Positions 10,955 through 22,135 of a DNA stretch of 64,000 nucleotides are shown one piece after another. This DNA is from Bimuria novae-zelandiae CBS 107.79 (lineage: Eukaryota > Ascomycota > Dothideomycetes > Pleosporales > Didymosphaeriaceae): assembly GCA_010015655.1 (NCBI GenBank), contig ML976667.1, positions 174,048-238,047 on the forward strand, in the 5' to 3' direction. How positions within the stretch are numbered: position 1 is the stretch's first letter; the number at the start of each line of letters is the position of its first letter. The position numbers were made by a program, and so were the translations under genes. The notes below the pieces were generated by a model, which had not been told where the DNA came from, made no database searches, and saw only the letters and a list, made by a program, of their open reading frames with translations.

Positions 10955-12226
10955 TCACATTGGAACGTAAAGGTGCAAATTTGGATCTCGCAGCTCCATC
11001 CGCGCTGCGTTATTAAGACTCTCAACTTGCGCGGCTGTCTTACCAAGACGCTCCGTGAATAAGAAAAGACTTGCAGATTCTAACAACTCACCCACCATCT
11101 CCACGCTTTCTCGTCCCAGCCTGGCCATATGCGGCTCTGTTGTACGGTCAAAATCGATTTCAGGATGCTTGTACGAGGGTACGGCAGCGCCCGCGATACA
11201 CAGGAACCTTCAGAGATCGTGGCACTCACCTGGTCGCCAGCCGCCTACCGGCAGGTCGAACGTATGCCCGCCTATATACCGGCACCCAGCGTCGGTGAGC
11301 AGTTGCCCAAGGTTCCGTGCCACGCGTGGATTTCGCTTGGACTCTTCCATTGCCCTAACATAGTCTCTCCACCACTCCCTAAGGGCGGACTGCTCCGTCA
11401 GGCTCCCATTGTTCGATTGTATATTCAAGTAGTATTCCGCCATCTGGAGCCACCCGGCTGGTTTCAACCACCTCCTCAGATCTCGAATATAGTGTGGCCA
11501 TCTAGCACTTTCGATTCCTTGTGCTAATTGAAATTAGCTCGAGCCGGACCACCTTCCTTCACAATGTGCATACCGACGGAACGAGAGTGTATAAGATCAT
11601 AAGGCTTATGTTCGAAAACCTCTGGGTCATCTAATCGGTCGTTCAGATTGTAGCCGAATAGAGTGAGATTGTCAGGTTGATCCGGCAAATGGACGGGGTA
11701 AATGTCAATACCAGTTACCTGATACTATCAGAAGGGCGCATGGAAACGTGGCCATGCATTCCAGTATAGGGAACACCGTTGCTCTCGGTATCGGCTTACC
11801 TCGCACTCTTCGTACTCCTCGGCGACCCGGACAACCCAGTCTCCTCTTCCATAGCCACACTCGAGGATGGATGTTGGATTATCGATGCGGGGAAAGAAAT
11901 ACCTTTCTCCAAACAGTTGGAAAAGGATATTGTGCTGCGTTTCTAGGCGGATCTCTTCGCGCTTGCCGAGTCAGTTAATGCCGGGGTAGACGAACAGCAC
12001 GACGACCGAGAAGCTGTAACACACCTCATCCCTGTGTGCAGATCACGCAATTAGTACATATCCAACTCGAAGACAGCACCAGTCCGGCGATAGATATATT
12101 CAAGTCGGGATCAAATGGAAACATTACGCACACTGGGACACAATAGATACGTCTATCCACCGAATACTTCTGGAATTCCCGATCGTGGATCATGACCCGA
12201 CGTAGGTCCTCTCGTATGTTCGTCAT
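10955..12226 (-). CDS. LaeA/TAM-like SAM-dependent methyltransferase
   Basis: A five-exon gene recovered by splicing: complement(12128-12226), (11800-11961), (11574-11718), (11230-11523) and (10955-11136), about 293 residues. All phases agree. It starts MTNIREDLRRVMIHDREFQK, then LETQHNILFQLFGERYFFP. Motif I, ILECGYGRGDW, is the SAM-binding loop of class I methyltransferases. It continues VTGIDIYPVHLPDQPDN, LNDRLDDPEVFEHKPYDLIH, RWPHYIRDLRRWLKPAGWLQ, and ends RDPNLHLYVPM. This matches the fungal TAM/LaeA-like methyltransferases common near secondary-metabolite genes. Introns are 50-166 nt; that at 11524-11573 has a GCTAAT branch site. The first junction is ambiguous: a 7-nt micro-exon (12025-12031) between two introns also works. 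The methyl acceptor is unknown. No biosynthetic enzyme lies beside it. Confidence 0.8.
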
Positions 12227-13785
12227 CTCGACGTTCTTTGATCACCTAAGTCTTGACGTTCCGTCTTGGTGGGGACAAAAGCGTGCTGATGAGGATCGCA
12301 GACTTTTTCGCATTACGTTAACGGCTTCGGGTAGCTTGGCCATCGGTAGAACATACCTTCACAACTCCTGATAGCTTTCTTTGGGAACGTGGCCGTCCAG
12401 GTCACATATGCTGTGCAATTATTGTTGCCACGGGTCCGACAACCGATTAAAGAAGAGCCGTTACAAGTCAAGAGATATACCGCGACCGTCACTAGACGAC
12501 AATGAACTACCCGGCAAAAGACAGTGTCTGCGGCTATCCCAACCTGAACTGAGATTAGACCACCTGACCCTGAACAGCAGGGAGCTCTAGGCCGCTAAGC
12601 CGATTGATTTTATTGGGATTACTAGAAATCTTGGATGACGACGAAGTGCAGAGTATGAGCTGGCCACAGCCGCGATAACCCTGCCCTAGGGAAATGGGCG
12701 GAAAAAGACTTGACAGGAAGAGGACTGAAGTGGGCCCCGCTGCTCCACCCAGAAACGGAACATTTGCTGCATGGACAGCGTCGCCATTCCCTAGAGTGAA
12801 GACGACCAGTGCCCTACCGCCAATGGACGGTGCCAGTGGTCACCGGAAGATCATGAACCCATTAGCCCTAAGACTAGAAGCGGCAAGGTATGACTCCCCC
12901 CATACCTGCGAAAGCCTCGTCAATGCCAATGTTGGGAACCTGTACACCTTGCTACCGGAAAATCGACCTGGCCTATTGGAAGGTGTGCGTGTCTCACAAC
13001 TTGGTTCTGGGGCATACCTTAGATTAAGCTGGGTGCGGTCAAGGATTGTGGGATGTCAACCTAAGCGACGGCTCGTCGCGAACGCTAGCCAACTAACCGG
13101 TGTGCATGACACTTGGGCAGCCGATGTGAGCAACGCCTAATGCCATAGATAAGGCGTCCACAACAGCCGAGATACCGTTGACATGGCCATGGAGGCCGGG
13201 TAGTCGCAGCGGCCACAGTCGCCGTTCAAGGAAACCAGGACTAGAGCACCGCAGTCGCGGAACGAAAATTCCATACAAGCGACCACATACAGGCCACGCG
13301 GAGAGGACGAAGCATCTACATCCTCTAGTGCCGTTTCACCGCGGGCTCTCGCGTCTAAATGTCAGTCTCATACGCCGAGTTCTCAGCTCGGCGAAGTCTC
13401 CTCATGTTCAGTTAGCCGATCTGTTACCAGCTGAGTAAACCCGACAGGCCAGTACCCATGTAGCGCTATCGCTCGTCTCGACGGGGGGTGCATGTACAGG
13501 CTGCGTAGGAGTAGACGATATGAGGGAGGTCATTTTACCGCGTTGTGACCCAAAATCTCGTTCCATGTTGTAGATGCTCGCGCAGATGCAAGCCCAGGTT
13601 ATCTACCCGTATCTCCACGTTGCCATCCCTCCGTCGTTGCGCTGCTGAATACCTCTCCTGAGGCTTGTGGCAGTTGCACAGCATACGAAGAGCCACTGTA
13701 ACCAACAAGCGCACCCCTTCGCCTGGATCTGACAGCAATTCCCGCGTGCACATGAGCCGCACAGGTTGCACGCTTTCTTACCGCC
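12227..13785. other. Region without a supported gene
   Basis: A 148-codon open frame at 12694-13140 and several shorter ones show no family motif, signal peptide or plausible exon structure. The first 200 bases upstream of 12226 probably hold the methyltransferase promoter. Confidence 0.4.
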
Positions 13786-13789
13786 ATTA

Positions 13790-14434
13790 AAATGCCCTCC
13801 CGAAGTAACGACCAAAACGCTGGCCCGCCGGATGGAGGTCCATTGCCAGATTTACTTCATTTGACGAAGCCTTGGAGATTCTCATCGGGCTCACCAGCAG
13901 CGGGTTATCCGGTCGGGTGCTAGCTTGGTCAATTTGATTTCTAGCTCTCTAGAGTACTTCTCCCATTCTTCCGTTACGGCATTGTCGCTGTACATGATGC
14001 ATACCGGCGCTCGCTAGGGTATCTGCACGCTCGGCCCAAGACGTCTGGACACCAAAGAAGAGCGGAACATCGGTTGCCTGACGCAATCGAGCTGGACCTG
14101 TTCTTGGCCAATAGTACAACACAGAATCTTCCTCCGGTTGTCAGTCGTCACCTGCTCAGGTGCGCCATCATTGAGAGCGCTATCCATCCCAGACCACGCC
14201 ACGTATCATCCAGCGGACCGTCACAGCATCAAAGCCCGTATAGGAGAACTCAATTTACCCGCCATCCCCGAAAACCTTTACATGCATGACCAGCATCGTG
14301 AGCGGGCTGTCCCGGCCGCAAGGCAACAAAGACCGAATCTGCGCAGAATTCGCGTCCTTGTGTTCTGCTACACATATTCCAGCCAGCAGTTTGTAGAAAG
14401 CGGCGTGTTTATCGTTGGCGTGGACAGAACGCTC
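13790..14434 (-). pseudogene. Unidentified intron-containing gene remnant
   Basis: Three segments on the minus strand join in compatible phases: 14434-14259 (ERSVHANDKHAAFYKLLAGI through LVMHVKVFGDGG), 14179-14152 (ALNDGAPEQ) and 14077 to about 14010 (ATDVPLFFGVQTSWAERADT). The introns between them have GTAAAT and GTGACG donors with TAG and CAG acceptors. The reading then needs a frameshift to continue as NAVTEEWEKYSRELEIKLTK, and another to reach LLVSPMRISKASSNEVNLAM, so the gene looks broken. I do not recognise the family. The amino-acid make-up and phase agreement suggest it was once coding, but chance cannot be excluded. Confidence 0.3.
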
Positions 14435-14512
14435 CTGAAACAGGTACTACACATGCGGAGAAAAAAGGTTTGAAGGAGCTCATAATCTATGATCCATGGG
14501 GCGTCAAACGTC

Positions 14513-14660
14513 ACGCTAGTTGCAGGTCGGTACGGCCGTTGTTCAGTAGCAGGTGTATCACGGCAGCCTGTCCGGGACTATCGACAGCATGCATTTGCAG
14601 CAAAGAGCGTCACACAAAGCGTGGCGGAATCGAGGTGAACACCCCCGGAGCCGATGGAGC
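14513..14660 (-). pseudogene. Possible ankyrin-repeat fragment
   Basis: The minus strand reads VTLFAANACC and, one frame over, SPGQAAVIHLLLNNGRTD. This resembles the helix pair of an ankyrin repeat (TPLxxA...GxxxVVxLLLxxGAD). A frame change separates the two halves, and both run into stops. It lies just upstream of, and on the same strand as, the unidentified remnant at 13790-14434 and may once have belonged to it. Only one repeat is visible. Confidence 0.27.
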
Positions 14661-14699
14661 ACCTGTACAACAACGCAGCGAGATTCGACGAAGTGTTGC

Positions 14700-15896
14700 T
14701 GATGCCCGCCTCCACCATGGTCATCGCCATTACAAGCCACGGCCACCTCGATCAGCTACGGAACCTCGAAGCCACGCTCGTACTGCAGACACCTGTCGCC
14801 AATTTTGGATCTTGGGTGAGCGGAGCCGCAAGTGCAGCTGCACCACGACGCGGGGATGGCTTTCCTGCTAACGTGCCTATGCGTACATAGAGCAGCGTCG
14901 TGGTCACAGCACTCTCTCCAGTTGCTGCAGAACTTTCCCAATTCCCATTTATGGCCAACACGCAGGTGTCTCTGCTCTAGATGGTCTCCCGGGGTGACCC
15001 CCTTTCCCGAACCACTTGCAATGAGAGAGACTGTCAAGGTCCGGGAGAATTACCCTGACAACCCATGAAGCGCGTACGTGCTCTGTATGACATCGGCTAG
15101 GTCGGTCAATTGAAGGCGATTCTGTTCAACGGCGGCGAGGAGACGAGGGTACCGAAAGACTCGAAGTTCAACCTATCAGTGATGAGCACCATCCGTAGAA
15201 TTCGCAAAGCAACATGCACACTCTAGCATGGACAATTCGAGGAGCTTGTGGGTTGGATGCAGCAGCTCTCCACGAGAGTCTTGGTGACATCTGATCTCGG
15301 CACTGCCCGCTGGGCCCAGTGCGGATTATGTAATCGCTTCGGCGACGGAATAACTTGGGGTATGTGTAACTTTCGTTGCATCATTTCGTCGACGAGCATG
15401 TAGTGAGTATATATGGGATATCCGGGAACGCAAGCCTGGGGATCCAGAGTGATGTCGCGACGACTGCGATGGACAGCAGGTACGGAACTGAATAATTCGC
15501 ACATGCTCAGGCTGTCTCCAAGGCTCTTTCCCTCGTTTCATTTGCGTACACAAAGATACATGACCTTCAATCCAGCTTGTGTTTCGGAGCGATTGCAAGA
15601 GACTACATCTGGCGACTACGCATATGCCAAACGACGAGGTACCTGACAGCCCCACATTTCCAGATGTCCCGCACAAGACGTAAACGAGCAATCTTCACAA
15701 GCACGCGAAAGCACCCAAAAAGGACCGATGCGGCGTTTTGCTGATGCGCCGTCTGTAGCAGCTCGGTAGCGTGGCTTTGGAGTGGCAGGTGATGTCGAGG
15801 CTTTGCGCTGGTTTGCCGTGGACCTCGCATGTGAAGATGACGCGTCACGTGTGCACCCCACAACTTAGCACCCCAGGTTCGGCGTTACGCCATGGA
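14700..15896. other. Region without a supported gene
   Basis: Open frames here are short and overlap on both strands. The longest (15326-15691 minus, 14756-15037 minus) show no recognisable motif. The last 300 bases are upstream of FOX2. Confidence 0.4.
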
Positions 15897-15902
15897 CCTC
15901 GG
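15897..15902 (+). promoter_or_regulatory. CCTCGG, candidate fatty-acid response element
   Basis: CCTCGG is the core bound by the FarA/FarB (CTF1) zinc-cluster regulators that induce beta-oxidation and peroxisome genes on fatty acids in filamentous ascomycetes. This copy lies 287 bp before the FOX2 start codon, a typical distance. One copy can occur by chance, so binding is inferred from the gene it precedes. Confidence 0.45.
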
Positions 15903-15992
15903 CATGTCGGTAGGAGTGATCACCTCATCGCCTAGAGCTTCACGAGACACAAAACCACGCTGCTTTTCCACTCCTCTGCGCCATCTGAATAT

Positions 15993-15997
<5 letters not shown>

Positions 15998-16026
<29 letters not shown>
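15998..16026 (+). repeat. (TC)n microsatellite in the FOX2 5' region
   Basis: About 14 TC units in a row, 160-190 bp before the FOX2 start. Pyrimidine tracts are common in strong fungal promoters and 5' leaders, and the unit count is likely to vary between strains. Confidence 0.9.
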
Positions 16027-16029
<3 letters not shown>

Positions 16030-16188
16030 TTCGCGTCCTGTATATTATCATTGAACTTCTGGACAGACGCGCCAGAGGTCATAGAACGAACCGTTTGCGG
16101 AGCGGTTAATTGAGTAGCGGACATTGCTTTGTAGCCGTGCACGACTGTCACAGACGCTTCGCACCTTTGCATAGTACCTTCACACATC

Positions 16189-19139
16189 ATGGCACCTTCG
16201 GAGCTGCGGTATGACGGCCAGACGGTGGTGGTGACGGGCGCCGGTGGTGGTCTAGGTCGCGAGTATGCCATCTTCTTCGGCAGCCGCGGCGCCAATGTCG
16301 TGGTCAACGATCTCGGCAGCAGCTTCAAAGGCGAGGGAGCTGGATCGGCGGTATGTTTGTCCCACTTTCCCATCTGTCCGAATATGTTGGGCTCCTGCAC
16401 GAAGTGGTGGTGGACTTTCACATGGGCCCCACTGCCTTCAGCCATGGCATCCTCCATCTACTCCACAATATGGTCGAGGAACGCTATACTGACTGAACTA
16501 GGCCGCAGACAAGGTCGTCAACGAAATCCGATCCGCCGGCGGCAAGGCGGTTGCCAACTACGATTCAGTCGAGAACGGCGAGGCCATTATCAAGACGGCC
16601 ATCGACAACTTTGGGCGCGTCGATGTGCTCATCAACAACGCAGGTATCCTGCGCGATGTCTCGTTCAAGAACATGAAGCAGGCCGACTGGGATCTGATCT
16701 ACAAGGTCCACGTAAAGGGAGCGTACAAGTGCGCCCGCGCAGCATGGCCGTACTTCCGGAAGCAGAAGTACGGACGACTGATCAGCACCGCGTCGGCGGC
16801 CGGTCTGTTCGGGTCGTTCGGCCAGACCAACTACTCTGCGGCGAAGCTTGCGCTCGTGGGCTTCACCGAGACGCTCGCGAAGGAGGGTCTCAAGTACAAC
16901 ATCCTCTGCAATGTCATTGCGCCCATTGCCGCGAGCCGCATGACCGAGACGGTGATGCCGCCGGATGTCCTCGAGAAGCTCAAGCCCGAGTGGATCGTTC
17001 CGCTCGTCGCCGTGCTCACACACAAGTCATCTACCGAGACGGGCTCGATATACGAGGCGGGTGGAGGTCACATGGCGAAGCTGCGGTGGGAGCGGTCAAA
17101 GGGTGCGCTGTTCAAGCCCGACGACTCGTTCACGCCGGGGGCTATCGCGGCCAAGTGGAAGGATGTGGTCGACTTCTCGAACCCCGACCATCCTGACGGT
17201 CCCGCGGATGCGCTGGGTCTGCTAGAGGCTGCTGCCAACCTTTCTCCTAGCCCCAAGACTGAGCAGCCCAGCTTCAAGGACAAGGTTGTGCTGGTCACGG
17301 GTGCCGGTGGAGGGTGAGTCCACATACTCCTTTCGAAAATGCTAGCTGACAGTTGTAGTCTCGGCCGCGCATACGCTCTTCTCTTCGCCAAGCTCGGCGC
17401 AAAGGTCGTCGTCAACGATCTCGTCAACCCGGATGCCGTCGTGCAAGAGATCCAGAAGCTCGGTGGCCAGGCTGTCGGAAACAAGGCCAACGTCGTCGAC
17501 GGTGAGGCAGTGGTCAAAACCGCAATCGATACCTACGGCCGCATCGACGTGCTTGTCAACAACGCCGGTATCCTCCGCGACAAGGCTTTTGCCAACATGA
17601 CCGACGAGCAGTGGGACATCATCTACCAGGTGCACCTCTTCGGCACCTACGCCTGCAGCAAGGCTGCTTGGCCATACTTCCTCAAGCAAAAGTACGGCCG
17701 CGTGTTGAACACGACTTCGACCAGCGGCATCTACGGCAACTTTGGTCAAGCCAATTATTCTGCAGCCAAGTGCGGTATCCTCGGTTTCTCCAAGTCTCTT
17801 GCGCTCGAAGGCAAGAAGTACAACATCTTTGTCAACACTATCGCACCCAACGCCGGTACGAGCATGACCCGCACCATCATGCCTGAGGAGATGGTTCAAG
17901 CACTAAAGCCTGACTACGTCGCTCCCCTTGTCGTCCTCCTCTGCTCAGACAAGGCTCCTGAACCCACGGGTGGTCTCTACGAGACTGGTCAGGGATGGGT
18001 TGCTGCGACGAGGTGGCAGCGTACAGGTGGCAACGGCTTCCCCGTGGACGTCAAGCTCACGCCCGAAGCCGTACTGGAGAAATGGGATAGGATCAACAAC
18101 TTTGACGACGGACGCGCGGACCATCCATTCGACAACGCCAGCGGACTCAAGAGCATTATGGCTAACATTGAGAACACGAGCAAGGGCAAGAAGGATGATT
18201 CCAAGGAGGTCGACTATGTCAAGGCCATTGAGGCCGCCAAGGCCGCCAAGGCCGAAGGCAGCGTGTTCCAGTACGACGAGAAGGACGTCATCCTCTACAG
18301 TAAGCCCTTTCCTCTCAAATCCCTCCAGACATACACTTACAGCTATCACAGACCTCGGGATCGGCGCAAAGCGAACCGACCTCCCCTTCGTCTTCGAAAA
18401 CAACGAGAACTTCCAAGCATACCCCACCTTCGGCGTGATCCCGCAATTCAACGCCGTTCCCTCCTACAACCTCGAGGACATCGTCCCCAACTTCTCCCCC
18501 ATGATGCTGCTCCACGGCGAGCAATTCCTTGAGATCCGCAAATACCCCATCCCGACTGAAGCCAAACTGATCACATACCCCAAGCTTATCGAGGTCATGG
18601 ACAAGGGCGCCGCCGGCGTCGTTGTACAGGGCACCACCACCGTCGACGCGGCCTCCGGCGAGGAAGTCTTCTACAACGAGAGCACGGTATTCATCCGCGG
18701 CTCCGGCGGCTTCGGCGGCAGCCCCAAGGGCGGAAACCGCGGCGCCGCGACCGCCGTGCATAAGCCACCGCAGCGCGCCCCCGACGCCGTCGTCGAGGAG
18801 AAGACCACCGAGGAACAGGCTGCCATCTACCGCCTCTCGGGCGACCGCAATCCTCTCCACATCGACCCAGAGTTCAGCAAGGTCGGCGGGTTCGAAACGC
18901 CCATTCTGCATGGGCTGTGCTTTTTTGGCATCTCGGGCAAGCATGTCCTGCAGACGTATGGTATGTATAAGAATATCAAGGTGCGGTTTGCGGGGACCGT
19001 GTTGCCGGGGCAGACGCTGCAGACGGAGATGTGGAAGGTTGGGCAGAAGGTCGTGTTTCAGACAAGGGTGAAGGAGACGGGGAAGTTGTGCATTTCCGGG
19101 GCGGGAGCCGAGTTGTTGGGCGGGGGGAGTAAATTGTAG
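16189..19139 (+). CDS. FOX2: Peroxisomal multifunctional beta-oxidation enzyme (FOX2)
   Basis: Exons are 16189-16350, 16502-17313, 17359-18299 and 18352-19139, about 900 residues, the usual length for fungal FOX2. Two short-chain dehydrogenase domains lie in tandem (about 1-300 and 315-600). Each has a TGAGGGLGR nucleotide-binding loop, an NNAG motif and a YSAAK catalytic motif. A C-terminal MaoC-type hydratase 2 domain follows (about 640-900), with the signature [16 protein letters not shown]. The protein hydrates enoyl-CoA and oxidises (3R)-hydroxyacyl-CoA to 3-ketoacyl-CoA, the second and third steps of peroxisomal fatty-acid oxidation. It ends in Ser-Lys-Leu, the type 1 peroxisome targeting signal. 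There is no SCP-2 domain, as in fungi and unlike animals. The third intron is 52 nt and the second only 45 nt. It is convergent with ORC4. A CCTCGG site upstream suggests fatty-acid induction. Nothing is missing. Confidence 0.96.
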
Positions 19140-19314
19140 GAATGGAGAGGTAGGTGGGCGTTTTTTTGTAAAATTAAAATTTTATTTTGATGTTCAAATG
19201 GGTGCTGTTTTGGAGAGTGAGTGCTGGGGTGTGTACATGCTTGTGTGATTTGTCCAAGCTATGCCATGCTAGGGCTATGCAAAACCCAACTTTCACATAT
19301 GTTAACCTACCCAT

Positions 19315-21770
19315 CTAAAGTTGCCTACACCACCTTTCCAACCCCCTCTCCGCACCCTTCATCCCCGCCAACACAGCCCCGACCTCCTCGAGACTAACAT
19401 CACACCTCACCATCGCGAATGCTCCTCCTCCGCCACCACCCAACACCGGCACAACGAGCCCCAACTCCACGAGCCCCTCCCACTCCCGCCGCGCCACCTC
19501 CCTCCCCCACACCTTACTCACCCCGCCCGTCGCGCTATTCCCCCCCGCCGCCGACTGCACGCGCGCTTTCCCAGCCAGCCCAACGTACTCGTCATACGCC
19601 ATGTTGAAGTTCGCAGCGTCCGAGTCGTGGATGATATCGAGGCGGGCTGCGGCGATGAGCAACGCCGTGGCGAGCGTGGACAGATGTGGGATGAGGGCGA
19701 GTTTTGAATCGGGCGGGTGGGAAGTGAATGTGGGCAGGGGCAGGGAGGTGCTGAGCGTGGCGGCGGGGAGGAGGAAGGTGGTTAGGGCGTTTGGGATGGA
19801 TTTTGAGGTGTAGAAGAGGGGGGCGAGGTAGGTTGTTAGGAAGGTGGAGGAGAGGAAGAGGGTCTGTGGAAGACGTTAGCTTGTGTCGGGAAAATATATA
19901 GGGAGGAACGGCTTACCGTGATGTTCGCGTTCCACTGCGAGAGCACTGAGGTGTGGGTGCTGAACTTTGTTTTCTTGGCGGACTTCTTGGGCGCGGAGGA
20001 GGACAGGATGCTGCGTTCCTCGACGGTGAGCAGCTCGGGTTGGATGAGCAGGTTGGCTTTGCAGGTTTCCTGGAAGGCGGTGAAGGTTTTGGCGAGGGAG
20101 AGGTGGACGTAGCGGTGGCTGAAGCGGCTCTTGACGCGCTTTTCCAGGCTGTTGGCGACGTCGATGCGCGTGGTGAGGCCGAGCACGGCGATGGGAGCTT
20201 TGCGCGATTGCGCAATGTCGAAGAGATTGTATAGCAGCGTCTGACGCGGGTGCTGGGCAAATAGGTCGAACTCGTCCATGACGAAGACGACCGCTTTGGC
20301 GACTTGGTCTGTGAACTCTCCTGTGTGTTCTGAAGGGTGGGATAGCAGTGCCAACAGAGTGGTCAAAGTGTCGGCGTAGTTCTTGCCCACGCCCCCTCCT
20401 TCCTCGTCCAGGTCCATCTCCTTGCCTAATTGGCGCCAGATCTCACGGAGGGCAATCTTATCGTCGGTGTGGATAAAGCCATTCAGGCGGACTACGTGGT
20501 AGTCGTGGCTGTTGTCTTTGGAGACCTCGGTGAGGACTTTGTTGACGAGCGCCGTCTTTCCGCTCCCTCGTGCTCCAATCAGAAGCATAGAGTTGCCTTC
20601 TCCGGCCGTGACTGTGTTTTCAACGAGCTGGTGGACAGTCATGTACGCATCGTCCAGGCCGACCAAAGGTACAGGTCGCTTCCCAGAGATGCGTTGCAGG
20701 ACGATCGTCTTGAGGAGATCAAGTTCGCGTCCGGGCTCGGCAAAGCCAGACAGCAGAGGTATGTCTGGCTTCGCTTTCTGTGCAGACGACGGCTTGTTGA
20801 AAGGACTGGGCTCGGTCGGGTCGAGGACACTGCCTAAAATACTGTTGCCGTCCACACTCACTGCGTCGTCGTCTGCCTCTTCGGCGCCCGCTTCGGCTTG
20901 CTCTCCTCCATCGTCATTTGTAGCAGCCTCGCTTTGGTTCTTTGTGTGCTCAGTTCGGGTTGTTCGTCGCTTCGCACTTGTCCCCGACGGGACGCTTGGG
21001 CGGTGCTTTGCTGGCTCGTCATCTGTCTCGGGGATGGTCTCGTCCTCTCGGAAGCGCGATTGCCGTCTTCGTCGTGAGGAAGGTGTCGCCAAAGCAGTCG
21101 TGCTTTCCACCTCGGATGCTGCCTCTAGCCGTGCCTTGCCGCGTGGTTTCCGCAGCGAGCCCGGCTTGACGGGGCTGCCGGTGCCGTTGGGCGCCTGGCG
21201 CTCGTCATGTGCTCGTCTGGAAGCACGTCGCGATGGTGTTGCAACTTCTGCGGCGAGGTCGTCCTGCTCTTCAGCATCCGCCTCGCCTGGATGTCTGAAG
21301 CCGTTCACGAGCGACTTGAAGGCGGACCGACTCGCGCTCTCTCCATTGGAGGTCACCTTCCTTGTCCTTCTACTCGGTGTCGCATTCAGCAACTCGTCGG
21401 TGCTGGTGCTCTCGTTCGCAATATCTTCCGCCACTGTCTTCCGAGTCGTTCGCTTCTTCGCGGATGGCAATGGTTTTGTGGCCTGTTTATTCGCTGGACT
21501 CTCACCCAGTGCGCCCTCGATATCGTCCCATACATCAACGTCCTCGACTGCTTCTTTTTGGCGTCCTGCATCGTTCGTTTTTCTCTGAGACTGCTTCAAT
21601 GCGCTCTTTGTAGGTGTCTCTTGCTCCTTAGGCGTCCCGTCGGCTTTGAAGGTAGTTCGAGTAGTCCGGGCAGATTTTCTGACGGTCGAATGTTTTGCTT
21701 GCGAGCTGGGCGCATTGTAGGTTGGCGTATCGAACTTTCTCCTTTTGGAGGCCCGCGAAGAGTCGTCCAT
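19315..21770 (-). CDS. ORC4: Origin recognition complex subunit 4
   Basis: Exons are complement(19917-21770) and complement(19315-19863), joined in phase 0 across a 53-nt intron, about 800 residues. The first 320 or so residues are basic, serine/threonine-rich and probably disordered. They contain many SPxK- and TPxR-like sites typical of proteins controlled by cyclin-dependent kinases. The AAA+ core follows: Walker A LIGARGSGKTALVNK near residue 400, Walker B VFVMDEFDLFAQH, and a sensor region IAVLGLTTRIDVANSLEKRV. The C-terminal winged-helix part includes NFNMAYDEYVGLAGKAR. ORC4 is one of six subunits that bind origins and load MCM helicase. It is longer than yeast Orc4 (529 residues) because of the N-terminal tail, as in other filamentous fungi. 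It is divergent from the MFS gene (365 bp). An ACGCGT box lies 104 bp upstream. Confidence 0.93.
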
Positions 21771-22135
21771 GGCGGGATTGAAGCGGGCGATGCAGATCGT
21801 GGAGTATTATTGAAGCATATCAACACCAGGGAAGGCGCAAAAAGGACAATTGATTGCAAGTCGCCGGAGTCGCACGCGTCCATTCACCAAAGTCGTGCTT
21901 CGCGCCTTCTCTTCCAAGCTCAGCCACGTGTTTGCTGAATAAGCCGGTGTCAAGCCACAACCGTCATCCTCCCATCCCAACGCTTTCCGCTTTTCCCCAC
22001 CTTTCCTATGGGTTTGTCTCCATGGAGATGGCCGCTCACCGGCACGCCCTACAGTCGACATCATGCATATTTAAAAGAGCCTCTCAGGCTCCGAGGAATC
22101 GACAGTAGCTTTACCCAGGGTCTAACGTCAACACA
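21771..22135. promoter_or_regulatory. Shared upstream region of ORC4 and the MFS gene
   Basis: This 365-bp interval separates two divergent start codons and must hold both promoters. It contains ACGCGT at 21874-21879 and an AT-rich TGCATATTTAAAAG stretch near 22064-22077, about 60 bp before the MFS start. The latter could serve as that gene's TATA region. Confidence 0.5.
21874..21879. promoter_or_regulatory. ACGCGT, candidate MBF (MluI cell-cycle) box
   Basis: The palindrome ACGCGT is bound by MBF-type regulators (Mbp1/Swi6) that switch on replication genes at G1/S in fungi. It sits 104 bp upstream of the ORC4 start. A single copy in 365 bp has an appreciable chance probability, so the assignment leans on the gene context. 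Confidence 0.35.

Noticed and set aside
12694..13140. 148-codon open frame on the plus strand
   Set aside because: No domain, signal peptide or neighbouring exon; the reverse strand is equally open in places.
17928..19139. 403-codon plus-strand frame with a second start inside FOX2
   Set aside because: Its first part is an out-of-frame reading of exon 3; only the part after 18352 is real and is exon 4 of FOX2.
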